Assembly: GCF_032118995.1 (NCBI RefSeq) | Contig: NC_092669.1 | Span: 3,161,501 to 3,225,500, forward strand | Source: Asterias amurensis | Lineage: Eukaryota > Echinodermata > Asteroidea > Forcipulatida > Asteriidae | Length of the DNA: 64,000 nt | Direction: 5' to 3' | In this document: one piece after another, positions 26,727 to 37,827 of the stretch | How the letters are laid out: each line of letters opens with the position of its first letter | Numbering within the stretch: position 1 is the stretch's first letter | Translations under genes and position numbers: made by a program | The notes under the pieces: model-generated | Told to the model about the DNA's origin: nothing | Database searches by the model: none | The model's input: only the letters and a program-made list of their open reading frames with translations

Positions 26727-26870
26727 TAAGGGCAATGGACACCTTTGGTTAATTGTCAAGGACCAGTTTTCTGACATAGGTGTGTCCTAATTTATGTGTA
26801 AAATACAACATTTTGTGAAAACTTTGACTGGTTGTCAAAGTTGCTAGGTATAAGATAACTTAACATCATG
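26727..26870 (+). mobile_element. Partial MITE, GGCAGTGGACAC family
   Basis: AAGGGCAATGGACACCTTTG followed by GGTTAATTGTCAAGGACCAG and GTGTGTCCTAATTTATG matches the start of the common MITE seen intact at 29,280 and 40,760. The match ends near 26,870 without the opposite terminus. Confidence 0.7.
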
Positions 26871-26883
26871 TAAGATGTTTAGT

Positions 26884-27658
26884 AATAAAGGTACTGGACA
26901 CCTTTGGTAATTGTCAAAGACCAGCCGTCGATTTTAACAAAACTCTTCCTAACTTAGGATTAATCTTATGATTAATCAAAAATACTTTTATGTGGTAAGC
27001 AACTTTGCTTAGCAAAAAAAGTGGCTCTGCTTTTATCATCCAATATGGGACTAATAACGCTACAATTGCAGCACACATTCAGCGTTGCAATGACCAGAAT
27101 AGTGATGCATGGGAACGATGTTAAGTTTTAGATGTGGGAAGAAAACCAACATTTGGGAAAAGTCAAACAGTTCAGGTGGGGGGTAATGAAAACCACACCC
27201 ACGTGGAAGGCTCTATACTAAGGGTGTGTTGACCTCAGGACTCCAAAGGGGCTGAAAGGCAGGGAAAGAACCACTGGTAACAAGTTTCTTTTTGTAACAA
27301 GTTTTTGCTTCAGGCAAAACATTTCCAACGCTATTTATTACTCCCTTTTCTGACAGTGTAATTTAATCACAAATTTCGATTGCCCCCCGTAATAGTTGTG
27401 TGCCCCCACATTGAATTTGTCACCGTTGATGCATGCATAGCTGGATTTTTAACCTGGGTGTTCCCTTATGGTTAGAAGTTCCCATAAGGCGTTGGCACAA
27501 TTATTGTTAAAGACATTGGCTCATTGGCTCAAAATGGTTCCCTTGCAACCTTGGTGACTAAATGAGTCAAAATTCTCTCAGGTTTGTTAATCAATTAATA
27601 AGTTGGGATACACCAAGTGAGAATACTGGTCGTTGACAGACGTGTCCAGTGTCTTTAA
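26884..27658 (+). mobile_element. Disrupted MITE, GGCAGTGGACAC family
   Basis: The left end (GGTACTGGACACCTTTGG, 26,889) and right end (CACCAAGTGAGAATACTGG...GTGTCCAGTGTCTTTAA, ending 27,658) both belong to the family. They are 775 bp apart instead of about 385, so about 400 bp of unrelated sequence (about 26,940-27,540) sits between them. Treating this as one element with an internal insertion is an inference. Confidence 0.55.
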
Positions 27659-29279
27659 AAAAAATAAATAAAGTTTCAGAAAAAAGAGCAGTGCATACGA
27701 ACGGAAACCGACGTTTTCTTCAACATAATACCAACGAACTTTCCCACCTGAGGTTATTGTAACGCTTATCAAATAGTGAGTCCTTCAAGAATAGAATTCC
27801 AAACAATGGGGCTTTGTTTACTTTGGTCGCACCTTTTGGGACACCTTAAACCGGTCACTGAAGTCTCTATAACCCTTATCGGCCTTGCCCAAACACCCCG
27901 TCAAGGTGTTTTCTTTGAGCTTGGATTAGTTCGCCCCCTTTGATGACGTCAAACACATCGCTGGCCTTTTTGCGTCTCTTTGACGAAGGCTCAAAAAAAA
28001 AAAAATCGTCCCCTTCTTCGTCCCTTTTAGAGACCGCACCATTTTTTTTTTCTTCTTCGGAAAGACAAACTTTCTTTAAATTCCAATTAAATTTACTGAT
28101 CTTCTAAGAACTCGTACCTATAAAGTAGGTGGCGACTTTAAACTGAGGACTTGGTGGTCAATGTATAAATATCAATGCTTTGGGGCAACCTTTGGGAAAG
28201 AAAAAAAGGACCCTCATCTTCCTCTTTTAAGGGAAACCCTGACGATCAACTGGTAGTTTTTATGACTTGGCCTAAAAGTTCAAGGAAGGGTAGCCGTGAG
28301 AGCTCAACTTTAGTTTTTGACAAAAGGGTTAAATCTACTGGAAAATGGACAGTTTCGGATTTCCGGATTTTTTGTTGTTTTTGTGTGTGTGTGCGAAAGT
28401 ACCTTTGTATTAAAGTACAATACCTTACTGTTCTTAGATATAGGTTTTCTGGTCACTTGAACAGAAAAACCATTCATTTTAATACCTAGCTCATTCAATT
28501 TCGTTTTAAAATGAATGCTTTGTTGAATCAGCATTTAATGGTCAATAGGAGTGATTCAATTTCACAAGTTTGCATTCATACTGCTCAAATAGTTTCATTC
28601 AATTTCACGAAGCCGCAATATCTATTAAATTTCGTGCATGCCAACAGCCAGAGCTGGTCAACCATTTAATTAATTCCAGGTGTAAATAAGTAGGCCTACA
28701 GCAAGTTAGTTAAAGAATGGTTAAAATGTATCTTAATTGCCTATAAATATTAACTAAATTGGCTGAAGTGAGTTTTTTTTTTCAGTTAAAAAGCGAAATC
28801 ATGTGTCCACGAAAACGAAAATAAAACACATTAAAAGCTGGACTAAAATTCTAGTTTGAGTGGACTAGGGGGAAATGTACGAGTCTAAATGCGTGTTAAT
28901 ATTAAAATTAAAATTCTCCTGATCAAGTTTCACCTCATGAAGAGGGACTGGAGTTTCAACCACCCAGTTTTTAAAACGAAACCGCGCAAACAGGAATTTG
29001 AATAAAAAGTCTTTTTGCATTCCACTTTAAATCAACACTTCAAAAGACGACCCTAAAACCACCTTTGTAAGGTTTCGCAGAACTTATTTAACCACAGCAA
29101 ATACAAACAAATTTGTATTAAAAATTTCAGGCGTTGGAATGTCATTCTATTTAAATATAGAGGTACTTTGACATCATGGTTGTGATTTGAAAAGGTAGGC
29201 ACGGATTTGCCGGAAATGAAGTGTTTAGTTAACGGGCTATAAAACTATTATTTCTCGCTTTTACAGAGCAGTCAAAGCA
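27659..29279. other. Non-coding, low complexity, no gene seen
   Basis: The region contains homopolymer runs (A-run at 27,992, T-run at 28,042), TGACGTCA-like sites near 27,944 and AT-rich stretches with repeated CATTCAATTTCAC segments at about 28,490-28,610. A 104-codon plus ORF at 28,175-28,489 is lysine/serine rich in its first half, has no domain and overlaps an equally good minus-strand ORF, so I do not call it. Confidence 0.45.
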
Positions 29280-29669
29280 TTAAAGACAGTGGACACTAAT
29301 GGTAATTGTCAACGACCAGTCTTCTCATTTGGTGTATCTCAACATATGCATAAAATAACAAACCTGTGAAAATTTGAGCTCGATTGGTCGTCGGAGTTGC
29401 GAGATAACTATGAAAGAAAAAACACACTTGTCACACGAAGTTGTGTGTTTTTAGGTGCTTGATTTCGAGACCTCAAATTCTAAACTTGAGGTCTCGAAGT
29501 CAAATTCGTGGAAAATTACTTCTTTCTCGAAAACTATGGCACTTCAGAGGGAGCTGTTTCTCACAATGTGTTATACTTACTATCAACCTCTCCCCATTAC
29601 TCGTAATCAAGAAAGGTTTAATGATGATAATTATTTTGAGTAATTACCAATAGTGTCCACTGCCTTTAA
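29280..29669 (+). mobile_element. Full-length MITE, GGCAGTGGACAC family (390 bp)
   Basis: It begins TTAAAGACAGTGGACACTAA and ends AATAGTGTCCACTGCCTTTAA, an inverted terminal repeat with TTAA at both ends. Internal landmarks are ATGCATAAAATAACAAACC, GAGCTCGATTGG, CACACGAAGTTGTGTG, an inner palindrome GAGACCTCAAATTC...GAGGTCTCGAAG and GTTTCTCACAATG. It is non-autonomous, with no coding capacity. Confidence 0.9.
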
Positions 29670-31990
29670 CGGGCTTTAGAACTATTATTTCTCGCTTTTG
29701 CAGAGCAGGCTAAAGCTTTAAAACCAATGCGTCCTGCATACGACCTTTCATAGTAAAAAAAAACATGGAGGTTCCAAAGTCTAAGGAATTCTCCACAAAG
29801 GTGGATCGTGTGCTATTTAATAGGCATAGCGATCGAGACAACCTTTGACAACTTTTATTATCCATTGATTATCCACGGTCACAACACAGCCACAACGGAA
29901 AACCAGTCAGCCATTACTTTATCAAAAAAATAAATAATCCATGACAATTTATTTCTAACACCGAATCATGGGTTGACAGGTTACACGTGTTTTGTCTATA
30001 TCAATGTTTTGTGGGCAATTGACAGTACGTTTCGCCCCCAAAGATTTGTTGTTGTTGTTGTTGTTGTTGTGGATTTTCATATCTGCAAAAGTGATAATGA
30101 GTTTTGACAGTTTTGCATTTTTGGCATTCTCACGTCAAAAGCTTGCAACTATAGCTTCACACCAAAGTGTGGATATTCAAATGATTCATTCTATTCAATA
30201 AAGAAGTTCGAATAACAAATAATTTAATCATCAATCAAACAGACACAAAAATAATGTGTGGCCTGACGTTTCGGCCATGCAGAGTCATTTTTTTTTTTTC
30301 GCCCAAGAGAACTGAGAGAATTACCAACTGCTAGGGTTGAAATGTCAGGGCACCAATTTTGTCTTTGCATGATACCGTTGGTCAGAATTTGCAACAACAA
30401 TACTTCATTAACCTGTACTTCAAGTTGGGTATTTAGGAAGAGGGGGGCAGGGGGACACACCCGTGGTCACGCATGTCTGATACTTCACGGAGGCGACAAA
30501 GGCGGTTGTCCCTATGCTCCCTGGTTATTGCCTTGGTGCCCTTGAAATGCTCGACGGTAGACATTTACAATTTTCTCAGAGGATAGGGTGCTTTTACTAA
30601 GGAGAACATGCTTGTGTGCCCTTGGCATTTCAAAAACGAAGCATACATGGCTGGTCACAGAACATAAAGGAACTTTGACAAAATGTGTGTGTAGAACTGA
30701 CAGCAGGGTGACAGACAGTGTTCATGTTTGTGTAATCAACCAAATAAAACAACAAGCCTCGCCTGTGAGAATGTTGGCAAATACCTTTGTGTGATTCAGA
30801 AGAAATTGTAAAGAACCATGTGCGTTTTTCAGCATGTGAATGTACCTTGTTCCTAATTTGATATTTCTTTGTTAAGGCTTACAATCTGTTGTATGAGACA
30901 AGGAGAAAGGAATGAACAAAATCAGGTGCATTTTGTTAACACTGAGGGGGGGGGGGGGGGGCGGCGGTATAAGGACATGGTGTTGTCCTTAGTTTAGCTT
31001 ATACAACCGAAATCAGCGATTTTGTTACTACATGTACTCAGATTCAGTTTTGTCAAATATGATTTAATTTCAGAGGGAAATATTTCAAACAGAAGTTGGG
31101 TCTGGTATTTAATTTCGTTTACATTAATCTTTCAGATTAAAATTGAACAATATTATTTGTTTGCGTCCCCACGTTCAAAAAGAAAAAGGAGTTGAACTTG
31201 TGTATTCATTTAACTCATATTCAATAAGTTCATGCAAACTTTGCGTTTCCAAACCTAACCTCACGTAAACTAAACACTCCCTGCGAAAATGTTTTCTTAA
31301 CAATCGACAAATTTACCAAGGTTTGTTTACAATAGATAAGTGCAAACAATGCCAGAAGTTCTATGATGTATAGGCCCATACACAACCAGTGTATACCATT
31401 GGATGTTTTATAGGGCAATTCCAAAGAATGTTCATTGTACTACGAACTTTATCAACCCCTGTCACTGGGCCATCTATTTCATGTCATAAACTATCTCATC
31501 TACACGAGCATAGAAACCAAACCAACTCTTTTCAGAGTCAACACTCCCTCAAAAAAGCATTACAACATGGTTGTTTCCGCACGTTTACTACCATTTATAG
31601 TTTACTCTTATTATACGAGTATCGTATGACATGTGCTGCCAAATATTTAGCGCATTTTAACTTAAAGTTTTAACTTTAAGTTAAAGTTACATTAAATGAA
31701 ATCAAATTAAATTAAAATTACAATCGATTAAAGTTACATTAAATTAGATTAAATTAAATTAAAACTACAATAGATACATAGTGCGCTCTTACTCACCAAA
31801 CGATGGTTATACACATCGCTTAACATTCTGTATTTTTTAAAGTAATGTTTTCCTTTTCCCTTTTTTGTATTACACATGACCATAGCGTAGTAACGCTGTT
31901 AAGCTGATTTTTATATCCTGTAAAAAGATCTAAAAAAAAGAGTATAAAAAAAACAAAAAAAAAACCACCCAAACCCTCAACCACAAGAAT
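29670..31990. other. Non-coding region with simple repeats
   Basis: Contains (TTG)n at 30,046-30,070, a G-run of about 18 at 30,944-30,961 ending GCGGCGG, and an AT-rich block of ATTAAATT units at about 31,664-31,765 whose start holds a palindrome (AACTTAAAGTTTTAACTTTAAGTT). A CGAAACGTCAGGCC motif lies on the minus strand at 30,260. ORFs of 60-94 codons here overlap one another on both strands and show no domain or splice logic. Confidence 0.5.
30046..30070 (+). repeat. (TTG)n microsatellite
   Basis: TTGTTG repeats about eight times. Confidence 0.9.
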
Positions 31991-31994
31991 CATC

Positions 31995-32145
31995 TCTGCC
32001 CGAACAGGTACAAATTTTGGCCCTGGGTGGAGAGAAGCAATTGTGGTTAAGTGTCTTGCTCAAGGAGACAAGTGTCACGACCGGGATTCGAACCCTCAAC
32101 CTGTTGACTCTGCACCATAAACCTAGAGTATGATGCAATTGTGAC
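31995..32145 (-). mobile_element. tRNA-derived SINE fragment
   Basis: On the minus strand GGTTCGAATCCCGGTCGTG, a tRNA B-box-like stretch, is followed by ACACTTGTCTCCTTGAGCAAG and ACACTTAACCACAATTG. This arrangement, a tRNA-like head then a GTCCTTGAGCAAGACACTT tail, is common in animal tRNA-derived SINEs. The A-box side is degraded (AGGTTTATGGTGCAGAGTC). Related fragments lie at 43,190 and 43,990. Confidence 0.65.
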
Positions 32146-32205
32146 TGGCTTTTTGATGTTTGTAGTGCTTTTTAAACTTGTGCGAGCAATGTAGTAATTT
32201 CTTCT

Positions 32206-32559
32206 TTAAAGACACTGGACAATGTTTGCCAAAGACCTGTCTTCACAGTATGCAACATATGCGTACAATTTGAGCTCAATCGGGTGTCGAAGTTGCGAGA
32301 TGAACTTAATGAATGAAAAACAGAAACCCTTGTCGCACCATGGTCACACGAAGTTGTGTGCTTTCGGATGTTTGATTTTGATACCTCAAATTCTAAATCA
32401 AAGGTCTCGAAATCAAGTTCGTGGAAAACTACATTACTTCAGAGGGAGCCGTTTCTCACAATGTTTTATACTATCAAACTCTCCTAACTACTCGTTACCA
32501 AGAAATGTATTATGCTAATAATTATTTTGAGTAATTACCAATAGTGTCCACTGCCTTTA
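32206..32559 (+). mobile_element. MITE, GGCAGTGGACAC family
   Basis: TTAAAGACACTGGACAATG at the left and AATAGTGTCCACTGCCTTTA at the right, with CACACGAAGTTGTGTG and GATACCTCAAATTC...GGTCTCGAAATC inside. The right TTAA has mutated to TTAC. It lies about 200 bp upstream of gene A's first coding exon. Confidence 0.85.
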
Positions 32560-32666
32560 CGGAGGTTAATCAAGTTTTCTTATGGCTCATGTCCGATGTC
32601 TTAGATTGACTAACTGGTCGCCTGTAAATTGCCTCGAGTTACATGTTCCTTCAGAACCAAGCACAA

Positions 32667-32712
32667 ATTGAATTGATTGATCAATAATTGATTGATTGAT
32701 TGATTGATTGAC
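32667..32712 (+). repeat. (ATTG)n tract, probable retroposon 3' tail
   Basis: AATTGATTGATC then repeated ATTG ends 37 bp before the gene A acceptor. A similar ATTG tail at 53,170-53,200 follows an AATAAA-containing retroposon end, which suggests the same origin here. Confidence 0.5.
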
Positions 32713-32770
32713 AAATTAACAGTGATTATTGTTTCCTATTATTTATAGGTACTTCAAGACTCTCTCAAAA

Positions 32771-34822
32771 ATGCACCGCCTCATACTTGGACTCGCCGTG
32801 CTGATCGGTTGTATCAGCCTCGTCCCCAAATCAGCAGAAGCTAGTTGTCCTTCAGGGTAAGAGGATGATGTAGATCTAACATTTGTAGAGTGTAAACACG
32901 TTAAAGGCAGTGGACACTATTGGTAATTACTCAAAATAATTATCAGCATAAAAACCTCACTTGGTAACGAGTAATGGGGAGAGGTTGATAATATAAAACA
33001 TTGTGAAAAACGGCTCTGAAGTGACGTATTTTTCGAGAAAGAAGTAATTTTCCACGAATTTGTTTTCGAGAACTCAAGTTTAAAATTTGAGGTCTCGAAA
33101 TCAAACAGCTGAAAGCACACTGCTTCGTGTGACAAGGATGTTTTTTCCTTTCTTTCTTAGCTATCTCGCAACCCCGACGACCAATCAAGCTCAAATTTTC
33201 ACAGGTTTGTTATTTTATGCATATGTTGAGATACACCAAGTGAGAAAACTTTAAAGGCACTGGACTAATATGGTAGTTCTCGAAGACCAGTCTTTTTATT
33301 TGGTGTGTCTCAACATATGCATACAATAACAAACCCATGAAAAATGGATCCAAATGGTCGTCGAAGTTGCGAGATAATAATGAAAGAACAGACACCCTTG
33401 TCGCACAAGTTGTATGCTTTCAGATGTTCGAAATCGAGACGTCAGCTGAGGTCTCGAATTCAAATCAAATATTTTTTTGATAAATTACATCTTTCTCGAA
33501 ACTAAAAGTGAAAGACTTTTATCAAACCTAGTAAAAAGCTCAATTTCAATACTTTGAATAAGTTTCAGTTTTGACACGGAACATAGTTTTGTTTTCACCA
33601 TTATGCCGTACAAGTCACTTACACGCATTTATAGCTCATTTTTATTAATGAAAAACCTGGCTTGTCTTTAATCATCAAAGTGTGCACCTAACGACAATGT
33701 TTCGATAAATTTCAACATATTGAATGAATTTTGCTTTGTACGTTTTTGATTTTGTTTTATAATTATCAATTATTGATTGTTTTTACTTCAGCTTGACAGA
33801 GTTCCAATGCCACCAATTACGACAGAGCGGAAGTTCGTTTAGCAGATCCCTCGACGAGTCAACAGAACTGTAAGCTTTTTCCCCCGGTAAAAGGTTTTAT
33901 CGGTCACACTCGGCAAATGAGCAGCTAATTTCATTTTCATGCGTTTGAATTAAAGCTGTTTGCCTCTCCAGTTGTTACTGTTGATTCAAATTCAGAATTC
34001 GGCCATTTAATTTCCTTTTGAGTTGAGTCAAATTCATTTAGCACTCTGTTCAATTTAGCGTATCGTCATTCTTTTTCGTGACAAACACGCCTCAATAAGC
34101 GTCTGTGAATTTGAATGCTGCTTTGATGAATTGTATTATTAAATTGAATTGAATGATTACTTTTGTTAAATCGAATGACGCAACAGTACATTTTGACTAA
34201 TCAAAAACCAAATAGAATTACCCTTTTCATAAACATTCGATTTCGCGCGAAATAGAATAGCTTGGTGGTTGAAATGGCTGCTCATTTGCCGAAATTGACC
34301 GATAATTTTTTTTACATGAAAACAATGAGTGATGAGCCGTGTGTTACGTACAATTAAGTACTGTACCAGGTCTCGAATTTCTTAGATGTGCTTAAGCACA
34401 ACGAGTGGCCAAGCACACAAAAATGTTACCAGCCAAAACACCATGTCACACGTACACATTGTGACTGGTGTCCTGCTCATTTCTGCTAAGCAAGCAATTG
34501 TTGAACAACAGTTTCATGAGTCACACATAGAGGGCAAACATGGCATTCAATACAAAATTACTCCTCGAATTCCTATCATTTCACTTGTTTGTTTTCCCTT
34601 TCTCGTTTCGTCTGTTTTAGTCGAAATCTCAATCTTAACGAACTGGACGATGACACCCTAAAGAGGGCGCTAGATATGTTGCTTGCTGAGAAAGCGATGG
34701 AGGAATTCGAAGTTGAGGAGACGGAAACCACAGAGATGAGGAAACGTCTTGAAGAAGAGAAACAGCTAAGATCACAGTACGAGCGAGTCAGGGAACTTCT
34801 TAACAAACTTCTTCAAGAATAG
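32771..34822 (+). CDS. Gene A: small secreted protein with C-X8-C loop, three coding exons
   Basis: Coding exons are 32,771-32,856, 33,792-33,869 and 34,621-34,822, joined by GT-AG introns (donors GG|GTAAGA and CT|GTAAGC; acceptors TTCAG and TTTTAG), both phase 2; 121 aa. Residues 1-24 are a signal peptide (hydrophobic core LILGLAVLIGC, likely cleavage after A-E-A). Then comes Cys26, Cys35 in exon 2 (eight residues between) and S-S-F-S-R-S-L. Exon 3 is acidic and helical, rich in Glu, with heptad-like Leu and an end reading ERVRELLNKLLQE. AATAAA follows at 34,840. Genes B and C share exon number, phases and plan. Unlike them, A lacks a Lys-Arg pair at the end of exon 2. Family not recognised; a secreted peptide precursor is my inference. 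The start ATG is the only one before the signal sequence, 22 bp after an acceptor. Confidence 0.8.
32901..33250 (-). mobile_element. MITE, GGCAGTGGACAC family, in gene A intron 1
   Basis: TTAAAGGCAGTGGACACTATTGG starts the copy 44 bp after the gene A donor. It reads in the opposite sense to the copy at 29,280 and runs through GAACTCAAGTTTAAAATTTGAGGTCTC to CACCAAGTGAGAAAAC, where its end is replaced by the next copy. Confidence 0.85.
33251..33520 (+). mobile_element. Partial MITE, GGCAGTGGACAC family, abutting the previous copy
   Basis: TTAAAGGCACTGGACTAATATGG begins exactly where the preceding copy stops and points the other way. It is recognisable through GTCTCAACATATGCATAC, GGTCGTCGAAGTTGCGAG and TTTCTCGAAACTA, then fades. 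Confidence 0.75.
33895..34307. mobile_element. Foldback MITE in gene A intron 2
   Basis: Left arm TATCGGTCACACTCGGC plus AAATGAGCAGC and right arm GCTGCTCATTTGCC plus GAAATTGACCGATAAT are inverted copies about 35 bp long, about 410 bp apart. Further TTGAATT-rich inverted segments lie inside. The element starts about 25 bp after the exon 2 donor. Confidence 0.7.
34383..34530 (+). mobile_element. Diverged copy of a GCTTAAGCA / TGCTAAGCA dispersed repeat
   Basis: GTGCTTAAGCACAACG, AATGTTACCAGCCAAAAC, ATTGTGACTGGTGTC and TGCTAAGCAAGCAATTGTTG resemble, in order, the reverse complement of the element at 44,830-45,070. It lies in gene A intron 2, ending about 90 bp before exon 3. Confidence 0.5.
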
Positions 34823-34839
34823 ACCATCAGCAACCCCAA

Positions 34840-34845
34840 AATAAA
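34840..34845 (+). terminator. Candidate polyadenylation signal of gene A
   Basis: AATAAA 18 bp after the stop codon would give a very short 3' UTR. No transcript evidence; a later signal may be used. Confidence 0.4.
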
Positions 34846-34849
34846 ACAA

Positions 34850-37020
34850 CTGAATCCCATTACAAACTGAAACACACATATTTTTTGTTGTCATACACGG
34901 GACCTACACGGGAGCTTAGTGTCCCAAGCGAAGAAAAACTCATTCCTTGTTAAGTATTAAAATTTTTGCAAAAAAGATTAGCAGTCTACGTCCGGGGTTT
35001 GAACAAAAACACCATTGAGTCCAAAGCTTTTAACTTTTCGGCCACGACAGGTAGGCCAAAATTATTATCTATAATTTGTCTGCCTTTTCGATCATACTAC
35101 CGCTGACCAAAACTAAAGAGGTGAAGCCAAAAAAATGACAAGAGCTAAGAAAATTCACACATTCTATATTTTGCATCCCGTGGAGACATCTGTTGTTTTT
35201 TTACTGAACCTTTAGTCAATCAATTTCCTTACGTTGTACACAACATTTCTTGTCGAGCACCCGAGTCTCATTAGAACTTCCTTATGAAGAATCTTAGTTT
35301 TTCCTTATCTGTCTTGTTCTATATACCTCCTGGAAGTAGTGATTTTTTAAAAAAATAAATAAATAAAAAAACTTTTTCATGACTTGTTCTAAAACGTTTC
35401 GCTTTAAAGGCCGAGTCACACTGCAGCGATAACGAAAACGAAAACGATCACGACGCAAAGAGAACGCATTCTATTGGTTGAATTTCTCTGCACTACGCAC
35501 ACGCCCATTCAACCAATCGGAAACCAATCGAGGGCGTGTGTTGTTAACATTCTCGTTTTCGTTCTCGTTAAATATTGAGGCCTCTGGTATCGGGCCCTTT
35601 TTTCCATTAATAGTGTTTATTATATTAAGGGCATTAAACTAGTTTTGTCAGACGTTCAATCTCAAACGTCGTGAAATATTTCAATTTTTGTGATGCAACA
35701 TGCGCGCTTGTGGGCATTTGTTTGTGAGAGGAAAGCGTTTGGGCCACAGCGCCTTTGAGCAAACTTTTGATTTAGGCGCTTTTCAAATTATGTTTGTTTG
35801 ATTGATTGGTAGCACGCATATAAAAAGGAAAACTCTTTAAAGTGTTTATATTATTAAATATTATACCAGTTTCTATGCCCTAACGTTGTATACATGTCTT
35901 TCAGTGTAGCCTATGTTTTTAAGTTTAGTAATCAATGTATTATAAATCAATTTATTTTACAACGATCAATTACGCCACAAACGTCACATCACAACCAGTA
36001 TGCATACTTTTCGAATCCGCGCGAGACTTGCAAGAGTCTTGCGAGTGTTCGGGACCAGTTGGTCTCACTTACATTCGACTCAAGGGGGCGCTATTTCGAG
36101 ATTAGGACGTCATATTATGCAAGGTGCCTTTAATTGGATCCGAAACTAATCAAGGGAGTACAGCATGGTCGCTCTCGCATGCTTTTGAACTCGTCGTCCA
36201 TGCATTGGATGAAAACGAGGCTAACAAAACGAGAACAACGAAACCGAGGCTATATACCTTAAACACGATTGAATGATCACTACAACATTGTTTGACAAAC
36301 GTACTTGCAAAGTGATTGCAACAAGTATGAAATAAACTCACACACAATATTATTTTGAAACACACTGTGTTTATTTGTTGTTTATTTACTTCGTGTTTAA
36401 AAGCTTTGTATCTAACTTTAGCATGAACAAACAGCAGTAAGGCCCCCGAAACTGAACAACACATAAATCCAATAAGTAAATAAATAAACCTGCATTTAAA
36501 CTAGCATTTTTATTTCAGAAAAACATGTATCATAAGCGTGCTCCGGACAACTCTGAAACTAAAATAAGGATAGAGGGCGGAGGATAAGAAGGATAGAAGT
36601 TTCTTCCACACTTTGCCATTCATTGCAATTGCTTCATCAAAGTTGTGTTGTTTAACCTTTAACTTTGCATATCTTCCAGAAAACTCCAACTAAATCTACC
36701 GGGTTCTTTTAGAAAAATAGCATTGATTTCCATACTTTTCTATGAATGTATTGCTTTTGTTTTTAAATTGCATTAATAACATTGCTTTCAATAATAAATA
36801 CTTACAATTGCGAGAGGAAATAAGCCGCTATGTTTTGATTTTTAAAAGACGATCTGAGCATCAGATTGAAACCAAGTTGAAACCAACGGTTCTTTTCAGA
36901 ACCATCCAACTCATTAGGAGATTATGATTACATGGCGCTACCGTAAAGCTTAATATATCGTATTTCCACCATGCAACGTTTCAAATTTTACTTAATAATA
37001 AAAAAAAGAAATGGCAAATG
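34850..37020. other. Non-coding region between genes A and B
   Basis: Convergent intergenic space. It holds a foldback element at 35,408, AT-rich tracts (AAATAAATAAATAAA at 35,352) and a short palindrome CGAGACTTGCAAGAGTCTTGCG near 36,022. A 104-codon minus ORF (36,150-36,464) is cysteine- and valine-rich but has no signal or domain I can name, and no donor or acceptor that would place it in a gene. Confidence 0.45.
35408..35580. mobile_element. Foldback element GGCCGAGTCACACTGCAGCG
   Basis: GGCCGAGTCACACTGCAGCG, then ATAACGAAAACGAAAACG, pairs loosely with GTTCTCGTTTTCGTTCTCG at the right. Inner pairs ATTGGTTGAA/TTCAACCAAT and GCACACGCCC/GGGCGTGTG add to the fold. A more decayed relative with GCCGGTTCACACTTC lies at 59,538. 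Confidence 0.55.
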
Positions 37021-37027
37021 CACTTGC

Positions 37028-37050
37028 CACCCCCCCCCCCCCCCCCCCCC
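37028..37050 (+). repeat. Poly-C tract
   Basis: An uninterrupted C-run of about 20 bases within CCACC...AAATGG; length is prone to sequencing error. Confidence 0.85.
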
Positions 37051-37110
37051 AAATGGCAACATTTAATTTCTGCTCGAGGTTTTACCTTTGTTGACAAAAA
37101 GACCCAGTTG

Positions 37111-37420
37111 TTAAAGGCAGTGGACACTATTAAACATTGTGAGAAACGGCTCCCTCTGAAGTGACATAGTTTTCGAGAAAGTAGTAATTTTCCACGAATT
37201 TAATTTCGAGACCTCAGATTTAGAATTTGAGGTCTCGAAATCAACCATCAAAAGCACACAAAACTTCGTGTGACAAGGGCGTTTTTCTTTCATTATTATC
37301 TCGCAACTTCGACTAACGGATTAAGCTCAAACTTTTACAGGTTTGTTATTTTATGAATGTTGAGATACAGCAAGAGAGAAGACTGGTCTTTGACAATTAC
37401 CAATAGTATCCATTGTCTAT
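37111..37420 (-). mobile_element. MITE, GGCAGTGGACAC family
   Basis: TTAAAGGCAGTGGACACTATT then an internal deletion to AAACATTGTGAGAAACGGC, GAGACCTCAGATTTAGAATTTG and CAATAGTATCCATTGTCTAT. It is directly followed by a second copy. Confidence 0.85.
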
Positions 37421-37806
37421 AAAGGCAGTGGACACATAATGGTTATTACTTTAAAAAAGTTGTTAGATTACGAACTTCTCTTAGAACGAGTATTGGGGAG
37501 CTGTTGATGGTAGAACACGTCGTGAGAAACGGCTCTCTCGGAAGGAAGTCAATTTTGAGAAAGAGTTAATTTTTCACTCAATTAATAATAAAAGACTTCA
37601 GCTGACGCCTTTTATTATGCACCTAAAAGCACACAAATTAATGCAAAAAAATGCATGTTTTTCATTCATTGTTCTCTTGCAAATTCGATATGACAAATTG
37701 AGCCAAAATTTTCGCAGGTTTGTTATTTGTATGTATATCTTAGTTGGGATTCACCAAGTGAGAATACTGGTCTTTGATAATTACCAAAGGTGTCCAGGGC
37801 CTTTAA
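37421..37806 (-). mobile_element. MITE, GGCAGTGGACAC family, diverged
   Basis: AAAGGCAGTGGACACATAATGG to CAAAGGTGTCCAGGGCCTTTAA. It abuts the preceding copy and ends 22 bp past the gene B stop codon (37,828, minus strand), so the 3' end of gene B probably runs into or through it. Confidence 0.8.
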
Positions 37807-37827
37807 GCAAAATATCTAACGTTTGCA

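Noticed and set aside
28175..28489. 104-codon plus-strand ORF
   Set aside because: Low-complexity composition, overlapping ORF on the other strand, no splice or polyadenylation signals in place.
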